Below, in pieces: positions 26,988 through 32,860 of a DNA stretch of 47,445 nucleotides. Within the stretch, counting starts at the first letter, position 1; each line of letters starts with the position of its first letter. The notes beneath the pieces are model-generated. The model was not told where the DNA came from, ran no database searches, and saw only the letters and a program-made list of their open reading frames with translations. Origin of the DNA: a virus. A program made the translations under genes and the position numbers. The stretch spans positions 1 through 47,445 of the IMG/VR virus record IMGVR_UViG_3300027123_000122. The stretch is one strand, 5' to 3'.

Positions 26988-27266
26988 ATGAATGAAAACA
27001 TAGATGAAAATATAGTGGATTTTATTGACCTTATTAATTACACCCTTTCAACAAAATTTGAGGAAAAGTGGAGACATAGATTTAGTTCTGCATTTATAAA
27101 GATTTTCCAACTTAAAATACTAGAAAGTATGGATAATCAAAAACCAATAAAGAGAACTACTTTATATACCTATTTAACTAAAAGATGTAAATATTCAACT
27201 GAACAGGTAGATAATTTTTTTAAAGCTATCGAAATAGAGATCTACGACCCATTGATCAAGTCTTAG
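26988..27266 (+). CDS. Unknown small plus-strand gene
   Basis: A 92-residue, mainly helical protein (FIDLINYTLSTKFEEKWRHR, later TTLYTYLTKRCKYSTEQVDN). It is of unknown family. The size, charge pattern and alpha-helical content would fit a small DNA-binding or regulatory protein, but this is speculation. It begins 11 bp from the divergent 152-residue gene and its last 11 bp overlap the end of the nuclease gene on the opposite strand. There is no evident ribosome-binding site and no room for a promoter outside neighbouring coding sequence. It is the left border of the DNA-metabolism island. Confidence 0.55.
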   Translation: MNENIDENIVDFIDLINYTLSTKFEEKWRHRFSSAFIKIFQLKILESMDNQKPIKRTTLYTYLTKRCKYSTEQVDNFFKAIEIEIYDPLIKS

Positions 27267-28035
27267 GCTTATCCTTAAGTTTAGTCTTGGCTTCTTCTAT
27301 TCTACAGCGAACATCCTGAGGACTGTAGAATTCGGGGCATTTATCCTTGTACCCACACCAGTTACAGAACTGGTTCTTAGAGGGTGCGAATTGATCTTTT
27401 TTCTTTTTACGGATGTCCCAAACATCCCTCTGCACTTCGGTTAGATACTTGTGAATTTGCCCGGGTAGATAATTAACATATACGAAATTATTGGTTAGTG
27501 GGTAATAATGTGCCGCTGTAATGTTTTGAACAGGGGTATTGTAATGTTTGTGTATAGCGTATGTGTACGCCTTAAGCTGATCATTATTAAACAAATCTAA
27601 CTTAGTCTTCTCATCAGCTCCTGTCTTATAGTCAATAATAAGATAGTTACCTTTCTTAGATTTAATGATTCGGTCGATAATTACCCGCTGATCTGTCCCT
27701 TCTAGCAAGGCTACTTTAAAGTCTGATTCAGTACCTACAGTCTCTTCCAAGGTAGCATTAAATCTTAGGAAATTTTTCAAACATATAAAAATCTTCTTCT
27801 CGTAGCTATCATTGAAGGTGTAGTTGGGGCGTTGCTCCTCAGCTATCTTGGTAAGATCCTCATAAGTCTTAGCTCCAACACCCAACTCAAAAATCTTATG
27901 GATGTACGAACCGAACTGCATAGCGTCCGAGTTTACTCCGCTCTCAGGAATTCGTTCGTAGTACTTCAAGTAAAACTTCCAACCGCACTGCTTGTAAGTG
28001 TCTCTTTTGGAGTGTGAAATTTCAGTTATGAACAT
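27256..28035 (-). CDS. Cas4/AddB-like PD-(D/E)XK nuclease with Fe-S cysteines
   Basis: Counting from the ATG at 28035 (259 residues), all RecB-family nuclease motifs are visible: His46 in GSYIHKIFE, Asp121 in VIIDRI, Asp135-x-Lys137 in LIIDYKTG, and QLKAYTY (Gln153, Tyr157). Four cysteines, Cys17 (KQCGWKF) and Cys224, Cys227, Cys233 (FCNWCGYKDKCPEF), are arranged as in Cas4 and AddB proteins, which bind a 4Fe-4S cluster. Such enzymes resect DNA ends. This start is preferred over one 18 nt upstream because GAGGAGAT lies 4 nt before it. It overlaps the divergent primase gene by 8 bp. There is no CRISPR locus nearby, so a role in phage recombination or replication is more likely than adaptation. 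Confidence 0.8.
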   Translation of the reverse strand: MFITEISHSKRDTYKQCGWKFYLKYYERIPESGVNSDAMQFGSYIHKIFELGVGAKTYEDLTKIAEEQRPNYTFNDSYEKKIFICLKNFLRFNATLEETVGTESDFKVALLEGTDQRVIIDRIIKSKKGNYLIIDYKTGADEKTKLDLFNNDQLKAYTYAIHKHYNTPVQNITAAHYYPLTNNFVYVNYLPGQIHKYLTEVQRDVWDIRKKKKDQFAPSKNQFCNWCGYKDKCPEFYSPQDVRCRIEEAKTKLKDKPKT

Positions 28036-29041
28036 TGATATCTCCTCATACATTAAAGACTACCTGACCACCAAATTCTCAGGAAAATTTAAGTTGTCTA
28101 GTAATGGTAGGGAGTTGATTATGAACTCTCCCGTAGACCCTATGGATAGAAGACAGCATTTTTCTATCAATCTAGATACAGGACTATGGCAAGACTTCAG
28201 GAAGGGTGAGAAGGGTAACTTCTATGCCCTCTATAGTTATTTAGAGGGGGTGACCTATAAGCAAGCATATCATCAGATCCAATTAAGATCAATAGGCAAA
28301 GATCCCGCGCCCGTACACGCGCAGGAGGCCCCATCTACATCAATACAGGAGGAGATGCAAAACTTCACAGAAGTACGATGGGACAAGAACCCAGAGTCCA
28401 ATTTGGAGAGTGCAGCCTACCTGTACTTGCACGACCGCAAAATATTCGAAACTGACTATCCTTTCTTTGTGGCTACTGCTGGCAGATTCTATGGGCGAGT
28501 GATTCTACCCTTCTGGCGCAACGATGACTTGGTTTATTTCCAAGCTAGATCTTTGATTGGGCAGAAGCCTAAGTACTTGAATCCCGGAACAGAATATGGT
28601 GTTAAAAGCAAGAACTTCCTCTATCCATTCAATCTATCAGAAGATTATGTGGTAGTATGTGAGGGGCCAACAGATGCCATGTCCCTACAGATGCAGGGTG
28701 TAAACGCTACAGCCACACTAGGTTGCAGCCTTAGCCCTGTCCAATCAAGGCTACTCGCAGGATTCCAAGGTCGAGTCATCGTAGGATATGATAACGATGA
28801 AGCCGGGAAAGCAGGACTAAAAAGGCTACATGAGACTATCAATAGCCAGCGATTTGCCAAGATCAGCTACTGTTTCCCAAGCAAGAAGTACAAGGACTGG
28901 AACGAAATGCATGTAGATAACATTAACCTCAGACAGTATGTAAAAGAGAATACCCATGAGTATGACCCACAGGTATTCGAAATTCAGAATCAATTACAAA
29001 ATATTAGTTCAGTATCAAGTTTAGATAGTCACTATAGATAA
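28028..29041 (+). CDS. TOPRIM DNA primase
   Basis: 337 residues from the ATG at 28028. A GTG 30 nt upstream in frame is possible but has no better ribosome-binding site, and it would lengthen the overlap with the nuclease gene. A TOPRIM domain is clear at about 200-275: VVVCEGPTDAMSL (Glu212, Asp216) and VIVGYDNDEAGKAGL (Asp255, Asp257), the metal-binding pattern of DnaG-type and T4 gp61-type primases. The N-terminal 85 residues (SPVDPMDRRQHFSIN, then WQDFRKGEKGNFYAL) resemble a CHC2 zinc-binding module, but its cysteines and histidine set is missing. Predicted role: primer synthesis for lagging-strand replication with a separate helicase. The 3' end overlaps the opposite-strand virion gene by 38 bp. 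Confidence 0.8.
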   Translation: MNIDISSYIKDYLTTKFSGKFKLSSNGRELIMNSPVDPMDRRQHFSINLDTGLWQDFRKGEKGNFYALYSYLEGVTYKQAYHQIQLRSIGKDPAPVHAQEAPSTSIQEEMQNFTEVRWDKNPESNLESAAYLYLHDRKIFETDYPFFVATAGRFYGRVILPFWRNDDLVYFQARSLIGQKPKYLNPGTEYGVKSKNFLYPFNLSEDYVVVCEGPTDAMSLQMQGVNATATLGCSLSPVQSRLLAGFQGRVIVGYDNDEAGKAGLKRLHETINSQRFAKISYCFPSKKYKDWNEMHVDNINLRQYVKENTHEYDPQVFEIQNQLQNISSVSSLDSHYR

Positions 29042-29933
29042 CTTGGTTTAATAATGAGTATTTAACTTGGATTTGATAAGCACCTGTTAGTGGGCCGTAG
29101 GTTCCATTAAGAACTGATGGGTGAGTATACAAGTTGTTTGTATCCCAGTTGTAAATTATGGTATTATCTGCGGTTACATCAGTTGTAGCCGAGGTATTAC
29201 TAAAAGAGCTAACTACGACTCTGGCTGGCAAAGTATAATCATCATTTAGTTTTACTATTTGTATAGCAGGTTCTACTATTACGGAATCTTTAAATATATT
29301 CTTAATTGAAGAATCTATATCCTTGTTTCCCAAATTGAATTCTGATGAAATCATCAAATCAATTTTTGATCCTAGTTTTACATATTTGTTTCTAAGTTTA
29401 TTTGTTGCAGTAAGAAGTAAAGGCTCAGTAATAGAAAATAGAGTGTCATCATTTAATTTGAATTCGTTGATATAAACAGCAAACTTAGAGTTTGCAGCCA
29501 TTCGGACTGTCCAAACATCTATGTATGTTGTTGCTGCACTAGCCTGATTAGGGACTACAGCACCATTGAAAACGCCAGACACACCGTTAATACCATCTAG
29601 CACTACAGCATATTGACCTGTTGCCAACTTGTAGATGCCTGATGCGCCTATCGTATAGTTTGATGTATTGAATGCTGCATTTGAAGGCAACATAGACGAA
29701 TTAGCAAAATTCATCAAAATTACAGAACTTGCTAATGTTGGGTCTATTAAGTTATCTGAATTTAAAACAGTACTAGGACTAGTGTTACTAGTTAGTTTAA
29801 ATATACTAACTGAACTAATTTGATATGGATCCTGATACTGCCCATCATTTACAAAGAATGAACGGAGAGCAACTCTTTGTATTACTCCGGGACGATTATG
29901 CCTCTCTACAACCGATATATTATTAATCTGCAT
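29004..29933 (-). CDS. Virion structural protein of unknown role
   Basis: A 309-residue protein with Asn/Ser/Thr-rich beta sequence typical of particle proteins and no catalytic or membrane feature. The start ATG shares a base with the stop of the -1 frame segment (TAATG), which implies translational coupling to the gp26-like chaperone's long form. The central region (YIDVWTVRMAANSKFAVYIN) suggests a beta sandwich. The 3' end overlaps the primase gene by 38 bp on the other strand. In T4 the gene after 26-51 is the hub gene 27; this one is shorter than the usual hub protein and I do not see hub motifs. Confidence 0.6.
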   Translation of the reverse strand: MQINNISVVERHNRPGVIQRVALRSFFVNDGQYQDPYQISSVSIFKLTSNTSPSTVLNSDNLIDPTLASSVILMNFANSSMLPSNAAFNTSNYTIGASGIYKLATGQYAVVLDGINGVSGVFNGAVVPNQASAATTYIDVWTVRMAANSKFAVYINEFKLNDDTLFSITEPLLLTATNKLRNKYVKLGSKIDLMISSEFNLGNKDIDSSIKNIFKDSVIVEPAIQIVKLNDDYTLPARVVVSSFSNTSATTDVTADNTIIYNWDTNNLYTHPSVLNGTYGPLTGAYQIQVKYSLLNQVIYSDYLNLILN

Positions 29934-30112
29934 TAAACTTTCATCCTTCGATCTATTTCCTCCATCTCTTTTTTATAAATTTGAAGGAATAGTACACGCT
30001 CTCTGAGCGTGGTAGATTTAACATCTTGGTAGGTCATTCCTACCTTGCTTATTAATATATAGGCTTGCCCTAATAGAGTATCTAAATCTAAATTCTCTAT
30101 TAGTTCACGGTA
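29933..30112 (-). CDS. -1 frame extension of the gp26-like protein (gp51-position segment)
   Basis: An open segment of 59 codons in the -1 frame relative to the gp26-like gene, starting within its last codons. It begins YRELIENLDLDTLLGQAY and is helical and coiled-coil-like (LRERVLFLQIYKKEMEEIDR). In the first 25 codons there is no ATG, GTG or TTG, so independent initiation would lose the first half of the segment. The bases at its 5' end are a seven-T slippery run followed by a hairpin, so the expected product is a 300-residue fusion (241 + 59). By position it corresponds to T4 gp51, a hub-assembly protein encoded after gp26. Alternative: a separate short protein from the first internal ATG. 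Confidence 0.65.
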   Translation of the reverse strand, partial: YRELIENLDLDTLLGQAYILISKVGMTYQDVKSTTLRERVLFLQIYKKEMEEIDRRMKV

Positions 30113-30118
30113 AAAAAA
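30070..30118 (-). promoter_or_regulatory. Programmed -1 frameshift signal: slippery T run plus hairpin
   Basis: On the minus strand, GAT TTT TTT ACC GTG AAC TAA ends the gp26-like gene. The T_TTT_TTT heptamer (30118-30112) is followed by an 8-nt spacer (30111-30104), then CTAATAGAG (30103-30095), a 16-nt loop, and CTCTATTAG (30078-30070), an exact 9-bp inverted complement. The zero-frame stop lies in the spacer/stem. Slippery run, spacing and stem agree with known -1 frameshift elements. The stem is AT-rich (three G-C pairs), so its strength is moderate. Confidence 0.65.
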
Positions 30119-30834
30119 TCAGGTCCAATAGGTAAACCAATTATATTAGGCTGGCTGCACTTATCACAATCAAATCTTACGGTGGTTTGAACCCCAAAAT
30201 CCTTTAAACTGACTAAATCACTAATTGTGTGAATATCCTTTAAAGGCATTCTTTTATCTTCCAATACTTTAGCAATTACGACCGGATCCTCTAAACCATT
30301 AATGGAAATTACGAACCTCCAAAGGTTATCAAATAACCCAGTATCGGTATTTAAGTATTTTTCATCACTAATAGTAGGTATTCTAATTTTAAGTTTTATC
30401 TTAGTTACTGGAAGCTCAATTTCAGTTTGTTCTTGAATACTGTCATCTAGCTCTTGCACAGGAAGATCTGACAAACTAAAAGTTAGTCTATTCTCTCCAG
30501 AACATTTCATACAATTTACGGTAGCACTATAGCTATCACCGTATGAAATTTCTCTTAATTTTAGAATTAAATACAGTTTATCTACGAGTAATAGATCCTG
30601 TATATTTACCCCCTGAATACAACGACTTAATAAAACATTAATAACATCTGCTTTATTTTTTTTAGCCATAACCATAGATTTTTCATCTTCAAAGGTCATT
30701 GGTCTTATTTTAATTTTAGCACCATTATAGAACTTACTTTTAGATGGCACATCTACAAAAGTTTCTACTTCTTGAGGTAAGTTAGAAAAAATTTCGTCTA
30801 AATTAAATTGCTTTCCTTCGGGAATATTATTCAT
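30100..30834 (-). CDS. gp26-like baseplate hub/chaperone protein
   Basis: A 244-residue protein resembling the T4_baseplate family (T4 gp26 and relatives): an N-terminal segment VDVPSKSKFYNGAKIKIRPM followed by MTFEDEKSM, then helices with LLSRCIQGVNIQDLLLVDKL. Two CxxC pairs (Cys108/111 in CMKCSGE and Cys223/226 in CDKCSQPN) could form one zinc ribbon. The adjacent divergent uvsW gene repeats the uvsW-to-26 neighbourhood of T4. It likely acts in baseplate-hub assembly with the tape measure protein. The last codons contain the slippery run, so the protein probably exists in two forms. No clear ribosome-binding site; the 34-bp gap to uvsW is AT-rich. Confidence 0.7.
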   Translation of the reverse strand: MNNIPEGKQFNLDEIFSNLPQEVETFVDVPSKSKFYNGAKIKIRPMTFEDEKSMVMAKKNKADVINVLLSRCIQGVNIQDLLLVDKLYLILKLREISYGDSYSATVNCMKCSGENRLTFSLSDLPVQELDDSIQEQTEIELPVTKIKLKIRIPTISDEKYLNTDTGLFDNLWRFVISINGLEDPVVIAKVLEDKRMPLKDIHTISDLVSLKDFGVQTTVRFDCDKCSQPNIIGLPIGPDFFTVN

Positions 30835-30868
30835 ATTTTATATATAATCTTTCTATAATAAATAATAG
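30835..30868. promoter_or_regulatory. Short AT-rich divergent intergenic gap
   Basis: These 34 bases between the divergent gp26-like and UvsW genes are almost entirely A/T and contain TATAAT-like hexamers on the plus strand (near 30843 and 30855) and TATATAAAAT close to the minus start. Promoters in both directions are plausible, but no -35 element and no exact TATAAATA late motif are present. Confidence 0.3.
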
Positions 30869-32284
30869 ATGAAGATTTTTATAAAAAATATTAATTCTCG
30901 ACTAGAAACAGATAATCCAAGGCTGTTAAAGGCTTTGGTGGATAAATATACCCATTCTATTCCGGGAGCTAATTATTCAAGCGCATACAAGCGTGGTCAT
31001 TGGGATGGTAAGAAACACTTCATCCACCCGCGCACGGGAGAGTTTAAAACTGGATTACTACCTTTACTTTTAGAAGATCTTAAGCTAATAGAATGTGATC
31101 CAGAACTTATTTACGAAGATCCAATAGATCCTTCATTTAATATTCAAGAGCACACTTTTGACGGATGGGATCTTCATGATTACCAAGAAGCTCTTGTTGG
31201 TCAGGCTCTAGATAATAAGCGTTGCGTAATAAAATCTCCAACAGGCTCTGGCAAGACATTGATCATGGCTTCGGTCATCAAGGCGTTCGGCCCACAAGCA
31301 AAAATCCTCTGTCTGTTCACGAAGAAACAACTGATTCATCAGAGCTATGAGTTCCTAGTCTCAAAAGCACCTAAGGGCGTAGAATTAACCAAGACAAAGG
31401 AATTTTCAGTAGGTGTGGCCTTCTCAGAAGGTTTTGAATATGGCAACATAATGTTATGTTCTGTTTATAGTTTAGAGAAATTAATAGGTACACCGCACGA
31501 ACGACCTGATGTTTTAATTGTAGACGAGTGTCATGAATTTTCCAAAGGTAAACTTACATCGGAAGCTATTAGCTCATTTCCCACGGCTAAATATCGTATA
31601 GGATTTACTGCCACTCCTCCAACAGATGCAATACCTAAGTTTACTCTTCAGGGAGGATTAGGCCCAGTTATATCAGAAGTAGAAACTTCTTCCTTAATTG
31701 CTAAGGGGATGTTGGCACAGCCATATGTTCAAATACTACCGCTTCACACTTCTGCTGATGACCATCTTGATATGGACTATCGCACAGTTTACGATAACTA
31801 CATCGTTAGGAACGAAGTCCGAAATAAAGCGATCTCGTCAATTGTTGAATCTATTAAAGCAAAGACTCCACAAGCTAAAGTCCTCATTCTAGTTAACAGC
31901 TTGGAACACGGACAAAATTTAATGCAAAAAATTACGGATGCAAAGTATCTCCAAGGATCTGATGACTTGCGTGAGAGAAACAAAATTATCAAAGACTTTA
32001 AGACGAAGGATCAGTTTAAAGTTCTAATAGGAACTAAAATTCTAGAAACAGGAGTAAACATCCCAGAGATTACACACTTTATTAACGCTAGAGGTTTATT
32101 CTCCGAGATAGCTACCATTCAGGCTCTGGGTCGTGCTTTAAGATTGAATGATTTTTCCAACAAAGTTTATGTGTACGATTTCTATGATGAGATAAAATAT
32201 TTAAGTAATCATTCAAGAAAAAGAAAAAGTACTTATAAGAATCAAGGACATATAATAGAAGTATTACCTAAGGTATATTATTAA
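30869..32284 (+). CDS. uvsW: UvsW-type superfamily 2 helicase
   Basis: A 471-residue SF2 DNA/RNA helicase similar in length to T4 UvsW (503 residues), which unwinds R-loops and branched DNA and drives the switch from origin-based to recombination-based replication. Motifs: Walker A SPTGSGKT (123-130), DECH box in LIVDECHEF (219-222), motif III TAT in GFTATPP, and motif VI QALGRALRL near 416. The N-terminal 95 residues (GHWDGKKHFIHPRTGEF) resemble the DNA-binding domain of UvsW. It is divergent from gp26-like by 34 bp and overlaps the next small gene as TAATG. Base composition steps from AT-rich at both ends to much richer around the Walker A region. Confidence 0.85.
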   Translation: MKIFIKNINSRLETDNPRLLKALVDKYTHSIPGANYSSAYKRGHWDGKKHFIHPRTGEFKTGLLPLLLEDLKLIECDPELIYEDPIDPSFNIQEHTFDGWDLHDYQEALVGQALDNKRCVIKSPTGSGKTLIMASVIKAFGPQAKILCLFTKKQLIHQSYEFLVSKAPKGVELTKTKEFSVGVAFSEGFEYGNIMLCSVYSLEKLIGTPHERPDVLIVDECHEFSKGKLTSEAISSFPTAKYRIGFTATPPTDAIPKFTLQGGLGPVISEVETSSLIAKGMLAQPYVQILPLHTSADDHLDMDYRTVYDNYIVRNEVRNKAISSIVESIKAKTPQAKVLILVNSLEHGQNLMQKITDAKYLQGSDDLRERNKIIKDFKTKDQFKVLIGTKILETGVNIPEITHFINARGLFSEIATIQALGRALRLNDFSNKVYVYDFYDEIKYLSNHSRKRKSTYKNQGHIIEVLPKVYY

Positions 32285-32505
32285 TGGATAAGCAAGAACA
32301 ACAAAAGAGCTTTGCGTTTCTTTCAGAAGAAGAACAAAGAACACTAGAAGTATTAGCTACTACTCTACAAGAGATAGCTAAAAAGAAAAACCTTACCGAT
32401 GATATGGTAAGGTCTTTAGATAATGCTGAGAGAGATATCTCAGTTATTAGAAATAAGGTTATCTGGAAATATATTAATGTCCTAAAATTGGGAACTATTG
32501 TTTAG
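32284..32505 (+). CDS. Small helical protein downstream of uvsW
   Basis: A 73-residue highly charged helical protein (EEEQRTLEVLATTLQEIAKK). It overlaps the helicase stop as TAATG and is probably co-translated. T4 also has small genes after uvsW, such as uvsW.1, but sequence similarity cannot be judged. Its last 11 bp overlap the convergent membrane protein gene. Its codons for a Lys-rich stretch and the following residues double as a minus-strand transcription terminator. Function unknown; an accessory to the helicase is one possibility. Confidence 0.6.
   Translation: MDKQEQQKSFAFLSEEEQRTLEVLATTLQEIAKKKNLTDDMVRSLDNAERDISVIRNKVIWKYINVLKLGTIV
32380..32412 (-). terminator. Rho-independent terminator embedded in an antisense gene
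   Basis: The minus strand reads CCTTACC (32412-32406), 8-nt loop, GGTAAGG (32397-32391), then TTTTTCTTTTT (32390-32380). A perfect 7-bp stem followed by a T tract is the classic intrinsic terminator form. It lies about 80 nt past the stop of the last fibre-module gene and inside the 73-residue plus-strand gene, whose Lys codons provide the T tract. It should end minus-strand transcription of the fibre module. Confidence 0.7.
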
Positions 32506-32851
32506 TAGCCTTCATAATATTAATATCAGCTTCTAATTTTTGAGTTAATTTAAGAACTTCTTTGGCAGTTTCTTGAATATCTTTTTGATTCTCTAAGGCT
32601 ATTTTAAGTAGCTCTTTTTGATTCTCTAGTACTTGTTCTAGCTTTATTCCTGATTGAAGATCATACTTAGTTTTTAGATCACTGTTAAATTCAGTTCTCA
32701 TCCAGCTTAATTTGGTTTCTAGTTCAGCTTTAACTACATGAGCGTTTTCAACTGATCTAAATTCAATATACCCTGCAACAGACCCGACACAGGCTATTAC
32801 CGCTATTGTCCATTTAACCATATCTCTTGTAACTGAATTTGCTGTAACCAT
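32495..32851 (-). CDS. Membrane-anchored coiled-coil protein
   Basis: A 118-residue protein with one predicted membrane segment near residues 12-31 (MVKWTIAVIACVGSVAGYI) and then a long Glu/Lys/Gln-rich coiled coil with the repeated LENQK pattern. The ribosome-binding site TGAGGTTAA supports the ATG. It ends the fibre module. The topology (short N-terminus, helix, coiled-coil tail) is compatible with an inner-membrane spanin, a holin-associated protein or a superinfection factor; none can be chosen, as no lysozyme gene lies nearby. The two LENQK repeats come from a short DNA repeat (GATTCTCTA on the plus strand). Confidence 0.55.
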   Translation of the reverse strand: MVTANSVTRDMVKWTIAVIACVGSVAGYIEFRSVENAHVVKAELETKLSWMRTEFNSDLKTKYDLQSGIKLEQVLENQKELLKIALENQKDIQETAKEVLKLTQKLEADINIMKATKQ

Positions 32852-32860
32852 AAATTAACC

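Noticed and set aside
27998-28027. Earlier GTG start for the primase
   Set aside because: It lengthens the overlap with the nuclease gene and has no better ribosome-binding site than the ATG at 28028.
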